Program-made: the position numbers and the translations under genes
Shown here: piece after piece, positions 1 to 10,472 of the stretch
How the letters are laid out: each line of letters opens with the position of its first letter
Numbering within the stretch: the stretch's first letter is position 1
The notes under the pieces: model-generated
What the model was told of the DNA's origin: nothing
What the model saw: the letters and a program-made list of their open reading frames with translations, nothing else
Database searches by the model: none
From: Roridomyces roridus
Lineage: Eukaryota; Basidiomycota; Agaricomycetes; Agaricales; Mycenaceae
Length of the DNA: 64,000 nucleotides
Assembly: GCA_029378245.1 (NCBI GenBank)
Contig: JARKIF010000092.1
Coordinates: 1 to 64,000, forward strand
Direction of reading: 5' to 3'

Positions 1-1
1 A

Positions 2-250
2 TGCCCATCACCGCACAATCTCTCCGTGCCCCTCCTTGGCACCCAGTCTCTCGGCCCACCGTTCACACACCGGCCCACGCCGAGCCAGCCGGCAGCTCAG
101 CCGCTCCGTCCGCCAAAGTCGTTCATCGACTTGACGCCAGAAAAGAAGCGCGAGTCGTCGACCCATCTTCGTGTCAAAAAGCTCCTTTCCCGTGCAAGCA
201 GCGGGTTCATCGGGTGGAGCAAGGGTTTGACTGGAAAGAAGCGCTATTAG
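2..250 (+). CDS. 3' end of an unidentified gene (5' part outside window)
   Basis: The reading frame is open from base 2 and stops at 248-250. The visible 82 residues are rich in Pro, Ser and Gln, then become basic: a FIDLTPEKKRESS segment is followed by KKLLSRASSGFIGWSKGL and the end GKKRY. No domain is recognised. The basic amphipathic end could bind membrane or nucleic acid, but that is a guess. The first frame is also open over this stretch (to 606), but there it is the antisense shadow of the P450 gene. The gene converges on the P450, and the 3' ends lie close together or overlap slightly. Confidence 0.45.
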   Translation, partial: CPSPHNLSVPLLGTQSLGPPFTHRPTPSQPAAQPLRPPKSFIDLTPEKKRESSTHLRVKKLLSRASSGFIGWSKGLTGKKRY

Positions 251-2216
251 TCCTTTTCTCTCTCTTTATAATGCTGGATTTACACATGGATTTGTATAGT
301 AATCTGTACACTGGGCTGGGTCCCAAAACACACACAATAGAACAGTTTAGCGAACAAAGCGAGAGACGAGGAGTGGGCATTGTGTCCCGTTTGAACTTGC
401 CCGTCAGATACGGCCGTGTCAGCACGCTGAATTTCGTCCGTCAAAACATTCTGAATCAAGGGCAGCACTCACACATTGTGCTTGGTGATCTTGTCTTCCG
501 TCTCGCGGAATACAAAATTCGTCAAGAGTACATAGTAAAGGCAGCGCATCTCAACAAGGGCGAACCGGAGACCAGGACAGGCACGAGGGCCTGCCGAGAA
601 GGATAGCAAACTCGAAAAGTGCCATGGGTATTCCTTGACAGCTTCGGGGAGATTATCCCATCGGTCTGGACTGTTTCAAGGTGAGCACTGAGCCTCGAAA
701 AAGAGTGGGATACATACTTGAACTCCCAGGCGTCCTCGCCCCAAATGTTCTTGTCGAGATTGAACGCTTCCATGGGAATATGCACGACGGTGCCTTTGGG
801 AACAGTAACACTGTTCTTGGTCTTGCCGTCGAGGTGGTGCACCGGATACAAGGTTGGTACTTCGTCGTCTTGGGTGGCGACGCGCAATGTGGAATGCAGT
901 GGCGGGATGAGTCGCAGCGACTCACGCGTGACGTTTTGCAGGAGAGGAAGATTTGCCAAAGCCGCGTGGAGGGAATGGACCTCGTCTTCTGACAGGTCGG
1001 ATAGCGTACGAGGAAATTCTGGTCCTATTGTACTCAATTCTGCTCTGAGGCGATCCTGGATTTCGGGGTGAGTAGCCAAGAGGTACAAAGTCCAAGTCAT
1101 GGATAATGAGGACGTGTCGGATCCAGCAAACATAAAGGTGTTGATGTTGTTCAAGATGTCGTCCGATATTCTCTGCTCGGGTCGCAGATCGACGGCGGCA
1201 TTCGACTTTACTGCCAAAAGATGAATAAAAACAACACGAGTGAAGCAGGGGACATACACATTAGCGTCAAAAGATCCTTGCCATCGTATGGGTCGCCGTT
1301 CTTCTCACCCTCCATAATCTTTTGCTTCTTCTCTTGTATCAAACGACCAGCGACACGATGGATGACTTCCTGGCATCGTCGCACAGTATGAACAGTTTTG
1401 TCGGGCTGTACTCGGCTGAGATCAAGGATTGGAGAGGAAAAATTACTCACGAAGAGCTGGTTGATGCGAGGGAGGTAAATGGACAGCAGTGTGCGAAACG
1501 CACTGGCTTGAGAAATCACAATCTCGAACATGTCGCGGTAGGCAACAAAGAGTTGATTGGATTCATCCTTGATCGAGTTGAAAGTAAGGCCAAAGACAAT
1601 GGCAGACGTCGATTCTCGCCGTGTCTGTTTCCGGGGACAAGAGCGCCATCCAGACGTCTTTCAGCTGCATGCCCTTGTTGAACGAGATTTCGACCAGGCT
1701 GCGCATGTTTTGCCCAGAAAAGGCGGGAAGAGCGACGCGACGCTGGCGCTTGTGCACCAGACCCTCGGCGGACAACATACCACAGCCAATCAGGCTCGTG
1801 ATAAGTTTCCGGGACTGCCACGGCTTCTCGTATATAGTTGTATTCTTCATAATATGCCCCAGGGAGACAGGATCAAGAGTCAAAAGACGGTCATCCCACT
1901 GTGTGCTGTCAGCGATTGAAGAGGCTGTCCGTTATGGATGGACCTACAGGACCGAGTGCGCGAATCCTGACAGAATGGCCGTAACGTTGAGCAAAGATTT
2001 CGTGAACTCGAGGTGTCACAGTAGGGCTGGAGTTGCATTAGATAAATGCACAAGATCAGGACATGCGGCGCACTTGAGAACATGTTGAAGATGGTTGCCA
2101 AAGAAACTGGGAGCGGGTGGACCGGGCAACTTGCGAAGAGGACTAAAGCGCGGCGCTACAAACAGCCTGTAGCCAAGATAGACGATTGCTAGCACTGGAA
2201 CGAGGAGCCACTGCAT
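207..2216 (-). CDS. cytochrome P450 monooxygenase, possibly disrupted
   Basis: Membrane-anchored haem monooxygenase of the fungal P450 superfamily; substrate unknown. The ATG is at 2216. The N-terminus is a hydrophobic anchor (MQWLLVPVLAIVYLGYRLF) followed by the hinge RKLPGPPAP. Visible motifs are the I-helix AGSDTSS, K-helix ESLR, PERF-type PDRW, and the haem loop FSAGPRACPG with its Cys ligand (about 575-605). At least five short introns are needed, for example before TPRVHEIFAQRYG and before KSNAAVDLRPEQR. Near 1617-1660 the frame must shift between LLSPETDTARI and SAIVFGLTFNSIKDESNQ. No normal intron is seen there, and about ten residues usually present in the family appear missing, so the copy may be a pseudogene or carry an assembly error. 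The C-terminal exon (LTRPYLTGKFKRDTMP) and its stop at 207 are tentative. No associated biosynthetic cluster is visible. Confidence 0.85.
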
Positions 2217-2393
2217 GGCGGAGGAGAAGAGAGAGAACAATAGCGCGATCGACGATGGCTCACGTTACCGCACAGAGAAATACATGTAAATAATTAAATA
2301 ATTACGGGGGTAGAGGAAACTCGTCAAGGTCAACCGTTTCAAGGCTGCTCGCCGTCTGCAGCGTCGTCGAACTCGCCTCCGTCACAAGCAATT

Positions 2394-3359
2394 TCACTCC
2401 ACCGGCTGTCTCCCATGAGATGAGCTTGCCCCGCTGGACCTCCATGCTGTGTGTCTGTGCGCGGGTGACCTCGTACACACATCCTCTGCCTCGCTCTCAG
2501 ACAGGTCGCTGGTAGAGCTTGCGACCGATGTCAGGGACGAGTATATCCGCTCGGGGACGAGAAGCGTGCTGCACTGTACGGTTGTTGACTGCGATGATGC
2601 CGACGCGTTGATCCCTGTCTTGCACGATTCCGGACGGCTCCTACACGTTTCCCGACGCTCTCCATCCCAGCTTGAAGGGCCCGAATCGTAGCCACGTCTG
2701 TCGTCTGATCCTCCAAAGAAAGGTGCACAGCTCCCAGTCTCCTTGTCCCCGAGAGCAAAATGTAAGGCCAACGCAATGTCTGTTTCTTCTTGATGAAGAC
2801 GCTGCTCGAATTGTTCCAGGATCTTGGTCAATTCTGTGCTTTCTGTGGGTGCGAAGCCGACGATACGCGGTGCAGTGGATGCCGAGGTTGACGAACACAG
2901 GGGTTCTTGACTTTGTCTGTACTTCTCGCCCGCGTGTGTTCCCCACGTCGAGTCGTCCAAGTTTCGTGGCGCGGAGAGGCCCTTTTCGCAGGTGTCGACT
3001 GCTGACCCGACGCGTCTACGGCGGCACATCAAGCGGACGATGCTCGCTCCTAGCAAGAGTATTCCCAATCCAAACATTGCAACAGCGATGGCGAATAGTT
3101 CCCGGTCCGATAGGCGTCCTCGAGTAGCATGGCGAGGGAGGGAGGTCGCGGTTTCCGGCGGCAGTATAACTTGGCTTGCGCGAAGAATGGGCGCCGAGGC
3201 AGCGACGGGCTCGTAATCCATAGTCGTTATTGTGTCGCTTACATCCTGGCGTTGTGCGAGTAGATTAGAGGGGGGTAGATTGTGCATGTTCTTGTCGTGT
3301 CTGCGGTAGTGGTGGGGGCGGCCAGGAAGCATCATACTACTATCCAAACACGAGTACAT
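2394..3359 (-). CDS. single-pass membrane protein of unknown function
   Basis: An uninterrupted 321-codon frame with a genuine ATG at 3359; a second in-frame ATG begins MDYEPVAASAPILRA at 3221. The N-terminal part is Pro/Ser/His-rich. One clear membrane segment, LFAIAVAMFGLGILLLGASI, is followed at once by a basic RLMCRRRRVG stop-transfer. The remaining ~190 residues are Ser/Thr/Glu-rich and probably cytoplasmic and disordered. This topology (short outside part, one helix, low-complexity tail) is common among poorly characterised basidiomycete membrane proteins. No signal peptide is evident at the first Met. The start lies only 18 bases downstream of the stop codon of eIF2B gamma on the same strand, so it must use a promoter inside that gene or be read from a very short one. 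Confidence 0.6.
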   Translation of the reverse strand: MYSCLDSSMMLPGRPHHYRRHDKNMHNLPPSNLLAQRQDVSDTITTMDYEPVAASAPILRASQVILPPETATSLPRHATRGRLSDRELFAIAVAMFGLGILLLGASIVRLMCRRRRVGSAVDTCEKGLSAPRNLDDSTWGTHAGEKYRQSQEPLCSSTSASTAPRIVGFAPTESTELTKILEQFEQRLHQEETDIALALHFALGDKETGSCAPFFGGSDDRRGYDSGPSSWDGERRETCRSRPESCKTGINASASSQSTTVQCSTLLVPERIYSSLTSVASSTSDLSESEAEDVCTRSPAHRHTAWRSSGASSSHGRQPVE

Positions 3360-3377
3360 TTACAACTTTATCAAACT

Positions 3378-5216
3378 TTATTCAATTTCCTCCTCCTCGG
3401 AATCGCTCGAGACACCGCCGGCGGCCCAATCCGAGATCTCTAGCTTTTCATTCTTGACATTTTCTTGGATACAAAGTTGAGTATTCAGACGTATTCAAAC
3501 AGCGGACAAACTGACCTCCAGCATTCACTTCGTATCCAGCTTGAGTTATGCATCGCACAAGTTCAGCCTTGGACCCGACTTTGGTGTTGATACCGAGGAT
3601 AGATCCTTCCAGCTTGGCACTGTAGCTTGCGTTGGAAAGAGACCAAGTAGTTTAAGAAAACGCACCCGTCTCCGACCACACAATGGTCAAGAAGAACGCA
3701 GCCGACAATTTTGACCATCTTGCCGATAGTGCAATGCCGCCCTATCACAGACTTTTTGATGCTGGTTCGCTCGTCGACCTGAGTTGAACCGCCAATAATG
3801 GTATCGCTGGAAATCTGCGCCTTTTGATCAATCAGAGCACGCTCGGTCGGTTCTGTCGGCAATGAGTAGGATGCACTGGCGAGAAACTGAACTCATGTAA
3901 GGTCACAGGGCAACAAGCATGCGTCGGAAACATACATGTCTGTTCATTTCCATGAAAGTGTGGATACTGTTGATGCGAGCCGCAATGCCGTTTTCTGGAC
4001 GATGCATGAAAAGCCCGACCCGTAGGCTGGGAGAGAACTCGAGGCTGGGATCTGCCGGTACAGGTGACTGCGGCGCAGACGTTGCGCTGCTCTTGTTTTT
4101 CGAAACGTGATTCACTTGTGGGTGCGCCGACTTGGAAATCACGGTCGAGTGTTTCAATGCGAGAGCCTGGGATGTATTGGACATTGGTTTCAGAACTTGT
4201 GAAAGGTCAGGGAACCATGAACAGGACAGAGCAGGACATACTCTGCTCGTATTTTTGCCTCTTCGTTCGTTGATACTGCACTTTGCACAACCAGGGCAAA
4301 AATTCTTCGCGAAACGAGTCCAAGTGGCGCTTGTCCTGCAAGACATCCAACACGGATCGTTTGCACACGTAGACATGGGAATCCTGTAGATTCGAAGACA
4401 GTGAAGCTCGCGGGTACCTATATTTTTGGGTCGAGTCAAGTAGGGAGCTGGATGAGAAAAAAAATACCGAGACAGCATCGACATCCTGAGTTGAATTTCC
4501 TCTGAATTGCGGTCTACATCGTCCGGGGTGTCGATATACAACAGAGTTGAGGATTGTTTATCCCACACGATGGACACGGGAGGTGCGACGTGTCCCCATT
4601 CGTCGGGGGTCACGTTCTTGTCTGGTTTCGGGCTGGAGAACCAACAAGTGGTAGCAATGGACCCATCGGAGACGGTATCAGTACGGAACTTGTTCAGGAT
4701 TGTGGTGAGAGGTAGTGAGGGAGGCGGTATAAAGTCACATGGCAGGAGAACGAAATCTCTGGGAATCCTGCTTGCAAAATGGCGCAAGAGCGTGCACGTT
4801 CCAACTCCACTGTCGGCCGTCTCATCGTACGGCTGGGTGTCGATCCGAAGTGAAGGATAGGTGTGCGATTGGATGTGATGCGAGATGGCAGAGCGATGAA
4901 TCGCAGGACAAATGAGCAAGACATCTGGGCGGGTTGGATTCATCTGAATGGTCGGCTAACGCGACAAGACGAGACCTTTTATTCCCGATTGTTCAAGCCA
5001 AGCCAGAGGATAGTGTATCAAGGGCGTGTTTGCCACGGGAAGCAAGGCCTTGAGACAGGGCTCATCGCCGTGGTCGCTGGTCAGCGGAGAGAGCCTGGTG
5101 GGGATTCAGGAAACAGTAAAATCGCGTCGGGTTATCGTGATTTACTCGTTGCCAAAGCCGGCCAGAATGACTGCGAGAAATTCTTCGGGCACGAGCTCCT
5201 GGATATCGTCGAGCAT
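3378..5216 (-). CDS. EIF2B3: translation initiation factor eIF2B subunit gamma
   Basis: Subunit of the eIF2B guanine-nucleotide exchange complex that recycles eIF2-GDP; it pairs with the epsilon subunit in the catalytic subcomplex. The N-terminal nucleotidyltransferase-like part reads EEFLAVILAGFGNE, then (after an intron) LSPLTSDHGDEPCLKALLPV and NTPLIHYPLAWLEQSGI. The middle keeps DFVLLPCDFIPPPSLPL. The C-terminal half has left-handed beta-helix hexapeptide repeats (IGGSTQVDERTSIKKSVIG, CTIGKMVKIVGCVL). The protein ends in an acidic tail, SDSEEEEIE, with TAA at 3378-3380. About eight exons are needed. Another in-frame ATG at 5260 would add 15 residues; I chose 5216 because homology starts just after it. 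It is divergent from the kinase gene, with only 59 bases between the two ATGs. Confidence 0.9.
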
Positions 5217-5275
5217 TATGGGAGTGACTCGGAGAGACTTGTGATCAAAACAACGTGACATCACTGCCTTTCTTC

Positions 5276-8049
5276 ATGCACACTGGCGACAGACCGCAAG
5301 ATTTATTCCGTCGGCTCGAGGTGGTCGGTCGGGGCGCGTATGGAAGCGTACACAAAGGCGTTGATCGTGCAGGCAACATTGTCGCCCTCAAAATTATCAA
5401 TCTCGACATTGAGAGCGACGACGTGGGCGACATACAACGGGAAGTCGCCTTGCTCACCCAACTCCGGGACGCACCCAATATCACCAAATACTTTGGCTGC
5501 TACATGGATGGTCCACGCGTCTGGATTGTCATGGAATTTGCAGAGGGTGGAAGCGCACTTTCGCTCATGAAGGCTTCCAAGGACGGATGCCTCGAGGAAA
5601 AATACGTCAATGTCATGATTCGGGAGGCCCTTGTTGGACTGAGCTATCTCCACAAAGTTCCTGTCATCCATCGCGACATGAAGGCAGCCAATATCCTCGT
5701 TACTGCGACATGCAAAGTCATGATAGCAGACTTTGGAGTGTCGGCGTTGATGTTGTCTGCGGGGAGCAAGAGAAATACGATGACTGGGACGCCGTATTGG
5801 ATGGCACCCGAGGTCGTCCAAAGCGTTCCCGCTTATGACACCAAGGCCGACATTTGGAGCTTGGGCATAATGATATACGAGATGATCAAAGGCAGTCCTC
5901 CCCATTCAAACCTCGAGCCCTTCAAAGTCATGGATCTCATCCCGAGAGTCAAGCCTCCACGATTACTCGAAAGCGAAGGGTCCAAGGATATGCGAGACTT
6001 TATGTCTCACTGCCTCAAGGAATCTCCGGTCGAGGTAATCTTATTATCATTTGCATGCTATTCCCTCTCACCTTCCGACCAGCGCCTTCCCGCAGACGAG
6101 CTCGCCAAGACAAAATGGATCAAATCCGTTTCGAAAATTGGGACTTCTATCCTACAAGACTTGATCCGTCGTTTTGAGCAAGCCGAACGGCGCGCCAGCC
6201 TTGCGGCACCTCTTGATTGGGAAGCAGACGAGGAACGAGAGTATGTATATCCCCTGCTTATTCATACCTTCTTTTCACATTTGCTACAGACGCCAAGAAC
6301 GGGGCATGAATATACAAGACGAAAACCCTTGGGAATTCGATACCGTGAGGGGAAATACTTTTTATACGGACCAAGATCCAGTCCATGCCCAAGCGACGAT
6401 ACGTCCTCCGCCAGCGGCGCTACCCTCTTCCCTTCGTGCATTGTTCGAAGACGAGACAGCTGTCGCTCAAGAACCTTTCCGCATTTCACCATTCGCTATT
6501 TCTTCCCAGAGAAATACACCTAGTCCTCCCAATTCCCTCACGGCGTCGGTTGTAACACCAGGGCGCGACAGGTCCCCGAGAGGACTAACAGTTGACAACA
6601 ACCCTGGGGATAACCTCACCGCCAAACAAGCCCCCTTTGCCTTTCCTCGTCCGGCAGGGCGCTCACGGTCAAATTTGAGTACCAGTGTGCCAAATTCCGA
6701 CGATGAACCCTCGGATTTGACGGCACCGTCAGAGGAGGAGCAACCTTCCAACGGTACCCGTAATAGTTATCGGACAAGGGGCCCTCCGAACATCGCGATC
6801 CCCCAGGACGAAAATTTGTCCTTTGATCTTGCCAGTCCCACTCAAAACCCTGCTGGCCTCTCGACGTCTTCTCCCAGCATACCTGCCTCACGACCACCCA
6901 TCATTCGGAAACGATCACAAAGTAATGCCGACGGTTTAGAAACCTCAACAAAAGATGTAGATCTGGCTTCGCCGGCTGCTTTTCAATTCCCTCCTGCACA
7001 AAAGGTGCTTTCCCCTTCTCTTCCATTGGTTTCCCCCCTTCAACTACACAAATCACATACGCGAACGTCACCCACTCATTCGAGTACTTCGACCCTCCCG
7101 GTCTCACCAGGTGCTCACCAGACGACATATTCCTTGGACACATCAGCGTCTGCTCGCCGGTTCCCGGCACCCAGTCCTCGTGCAGCAGCGCCCAGCATGA
7201 CGAGAACCCGATCCGCCACAGCCCTCCCTGAAACCACTTCATCTGTGCCCGCCAAGCCGAGTCGGCCAGTGGTCGCCGACAATGCGCCACTGATGCCTCC
7301 CGTCAAGCCGTTCGCCCGAACAGGAAGGGCACGAAGCGGCAGCGACTCGAGCAATACGAGTTATACGCCGGCAATGGGAACCCCGGGTTTGAAGGATGTC
7401 TTGAAGGTATGCCGTCCATCCGAGCTCCATTCACGTCTGATCGCATCAGATTCCCTCTCTCACCTCTGAGCACCATCTAGGCATCTCAGACCTCCTCCCC
7501 CCGTCTCCTTCTGCAGTCAGCTACAGCCCTCGCACTTTCGTCCCGTCTGCCAGTCAGCTCGGCGCGTCTGTACTTCCTCCTACGCCCGACGGCGGATCAC
7601 AGCAGTATTCAGCGTTCCGAGACGCAGCTTCTGCGACAATGAGCACCTTTTCGCTTGGTCTGCCTAGCACGAGCTCCCCTCCGCCTTTTGAAAGTCGAAA
7701 TCCAACGGACAAGTCGCGGCACCGTCAGTCGTTATCTTTCACGTCCATCTCCTCGTTTACCTCCGTGGGGCCCGTCATCCGACCGCTCGACTATGCTGGT
7801 CTGATCAGCAGCGAAAGCACGCACCTCGAGTTGGCGCGCACGATCGATGATCTCTCGCAGTGGTTGTCTATCGTCGAGAATGGTCTAGCGAACATGCTCG
7901 ATGCAACTTATGCAAGTACGATCGAAGAAGAGCAAGAGGGTTCTACGACCGACCCAGAAGACGAGGCCCTGCACTCTGAGCAGTCCTCCGATGGTGCTGG
8001 GCGGGTTTCCGACCATCCTCCGCGCCAGCCTTTATCCGCGTCGGGATAA
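5276..8049 (+). CDS. Ste20/GCK-family serine/threonine protein kinase
   Basis: Protein kinase with a full N-terminal catalytic domain. It shows the glycine loop VGRGAYGSV (residues 17-25), ALKIINLD with the ATP-binding Lys, HRDMKAANILV, ADFGVSA, and the Ste20-type activation segment TMTGTPYWMAPEVV, ending near residue 270. Homology suggests a germinal-centre kinase of the Nak1/Kic1/Sid1 kind, which in fungi acts in polarity or septation networks; the exact orthologue is not settled. The domain is followed by QDLIRRFEQAERRASLAAP and a long Ser/Pro-rich tail. A conserved-looking end (LARTIDDLSQWLSIVENGL) and acidic residues close the protein. Introns are seen near 6034-6081, 6243-6291 and 7408-7481. 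The first ATG is at 5276; upstream open sequence has only a GTG. The stop codon ends at 8049, directly against the stop of the convergent APS kinase gene. Confidence 0.9.
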
Positions 8050-8798
8050 TTAAATATATCCCTTCTTCTCCAGATATTCTGTTATGATTCGGACGCTTCC
8101 CTCCACGTCCGTTTCGTCCGTCTTGATGTGGATTTCTGGGTTCTCTGGTGCTTCGTAGGGTGCCGAGATCCCAGTGAAGTCTGTCGAGTATTCAAGACCA
8201 CGTCTCACTGGGATTGAGGCTCCATTCACCTTTAATCTCCCCAGCCCTTGCCTTTTATACAGACCTTTGGGGTCCCGTTCTTCCACGACGGAAAGTGGGG
8301 CGTCGACGAAAACCTCGATAAAGGGCAAAGAAGATTTCTGGTGGAGATCCCGAGCAAGGTCGCGGTCCATGCGGTATGGTGAGATGAATGCAGTGATGGT
8401 GATGCAGGACGAGTCTGTAAAGAGCTTGGAGACCTGCAAAGATGGGCGTTGATACGGTATTTTAGCAGTATATGGAGCGCTTACCTCGCTTATTCTGCGA
8501 ATGTTCTCGTTTCTCGACTTTTCATCAAAACCCAGGTCTTTGTTGAGGCCGAATCGTATATTGTCTCCGTCCAGTCGATAGACAAACTTGCGCGAGTGTA
8601 AGAGATGCTGCTCCAAGGCGCAGGCGATGGTGGACTGAGCAAGGTTTGGGTCATTTCCAGATTTGGTCGAGTGCGCGGACCAACCTTTCCACTTGCACTA
8701 AGGCCGGTAAGCCAGATTGTCACCCCTCGCTGGCCTATCAAGCCAATGCGCTCTTCGGCGCTCACGGAGCCTGCGTGGAAAGTAATGTTGGTGGACAT
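8050..8798 (-). CDS. MET14: adenylylsulfate (APS) kinase
   Basis: Phosphorylates adenosine 5'-phosphosulfate to PAPS with ATP, the second step of sulfate assimilation in the cytosol. The protein is the usual ~200-residue single-domain form. It shows the P-loop LTGLSASGK continued after an intron, [28 protein letters not shown], the [14 protein letters not shown] segment, [18 protein letters not shown], and the end EYLEKKGYI. Three exons are evident, with introns near 8625-8675 and 8432-8485. The ATG at 8798 is chosen ([10 protein letters not shown]); a TTG upstream is in frame but not a likely start. It is convergent with the kinase gene and the two stop codons touch, so each mRNA 3' UTR must run into the other gene. 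Confidence 0.95.
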
Positions 8799-8875
8799 GG
8801 TTTTAAGCAAGCTCTAATCGCGATCAAAGATGGTGCGATGTATTTGGGAAGCCACAACAACTAGACTAATTCGTT

Positions 8876-10187
8876 TTACAAATTGCAGACGGTGAGATGG
8901 GGAGCTGCGTTGCCATGTAGAAACAACCGTCGACGCTCGGCGTCGTGCACAACAGTCGTGGTAGCTCGAGCGATGTTACCGTCATCTTCAAACATCTGTG
9001 CATCGCTCGGAACCTGATGGTCTCGAATGAGAGGAATAAAATACCTTGTACGACCCGGAACTGGGAGCTTGAATTTGGATCAGCGTGTGCGGCGTGAGCT
9101 GAAGTCGGGGAAAGCAGAGACGGGTTGGCGAGATGCTTGAGAAGGGACAGTGGATATGGCATTCCTGCAGCCCACAGGACACCATCTTTGTCAATGGAAA
9201 GATTGTCGATGGGTCGATCAATTGGTATAGAGGATTTCTTGACCAGGGTATTATCCGGCTGTGTCTCGAGAACGTGGACCCCGCCGAAGATGCAATTGCC
9301 AACAAAAACAGTCCCGTTATCAGGCTGGCGCGCGATTCCGTTGGCCCCGCGTAAATGGCGAATAGCCATTTTGCAGCCTGCCAATGATATGAGAAGCTCG
9401 CTCATTCCGTCCGGAGACAAACTACCTGAATCAAGGTTGCAGTAGCCCACAGAGCCTGTCTCGAGACCTAATACAGAAAGGTGGCGCATCTACGGCAAAG
9501 TGAGTGGTGGAAACTAGACGAAAGATGAAAAATACATGTCCCGTCTTGGAGGCATGGTCATTCGTCCAGAAAAACTCGCGTCCGTTCGAATGGCCGACAA
9601 CGTCATTCGGGGCAATAATGGTTGGATCGCGCACAGTGTGAAGGTGCTTTAGCTCGGCGGCACCCAAGTTGTGAACAAAAACTTCTATCGTGGAGTCGGC
9701 GCCAACGGTGAGGGCAGAATGTACTTTGCGGTGGTTGATGGCGTAGATGTAGAGTTGAGACGGGTCTGCAGCGGATGGTACGACATCCATTCCGTGCGTT
9801 TCGACGGGCAATGGAGCTTCCAAACGGACGATATCGCCGGAATCATGGTTGTAGGTTGCAAAGTAATCGACGTTGGCGGGCCCTGAGGTATTGAGTTGGT
9901 CCACGGCAGGAATCCAGTGTGCACGGCTTTCGACGGTGGAACAAGCAAGGAAGAGCAACCCTGTGGGTTGGTGAAGGACAATCTCTGTCGGAAATGAGCA
10001 TCGAGCCACCGTATGGCGTGTTCACCGCACTTTCACAAGCGGCCAAGGCGGGTATGGCCACACAGTCTGTGTTCCCCAGAGATTCGATGGTTCGTCCATA
10101 GCCGAGTAATACCAAAACTTGTTGGATCCAAAGCTTGTAGACGGCGGCAGCCAGGCCTAGCAGAAACGAGAGGCGGAGGAGGTGCAT
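8876..10187 (-). CDS. paraoxonase/arylesterase-like beta-propeller protein
   Basis: Resembles the serum paraoxonase (arylesterase) family: six-bladed propellers that use calcium to hydrolyse lactones and esters. The substrate here is unknown. The N-terminus MHLLRLSFLLGLAAAVYKLW is a signal anchor. After a 46-base intron the chain continues KIVLHQPTGLLFLACST. Family-like motifs are LYIYAINHR, STIEVFVHNL, the calcium-site-like IAPNDVVGHS and FFWTNDHASKTG, NGIARQPDNGTVFVGNC, and IDNLSIDKDGVLWAAG. The last exon ends VVHDAERRRLFLHGN with TAA at 8876-8878. About five exons are needed. Secretion or membrane attachment facing the lumen or outside is inferred from the N-terminal helix. Confidence 0.75.
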
Positions 10188-10472
10188 GGTGAGAGAATGA
10201 TATAGTGGTCTGAAGTTACGACCGTTCTTGGTGCTATTTGGGGTGCCGGGAAACAGAGATGCACGGCACCAAATTCCGGGCTCAAAAATTATGGGGCGCC
10301 CTGCGCGTCGACAAGGCAATTGCGGGATACTGAGAAATGAGCGTTCTAAGATTCGGGCTGAAATGAGCCAAAAACCATCATGATCCGCACTGTTCTGCAA
10401 ACGGCAATAAGCGTTGTGCCTAGATGCTGCGACGTCCGTACTGTCGCACCAATTCGTTTTCTTCTCTCTCCC

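Noticed and set aside
1..606. 201-codon plus-strand frame from base 1
   Set aside because: From 250 on it is antisense to the P450 C-terminus, which has clear P450 motifs on the other strand. The real plus-strand frame ends at 250.
5255..5275. Upstream extension of the kinase from a GTG
   Set aside because: Eukaryotic start expected at ATG; the first in-frame ATG is 5276, just before kinase homology begins.
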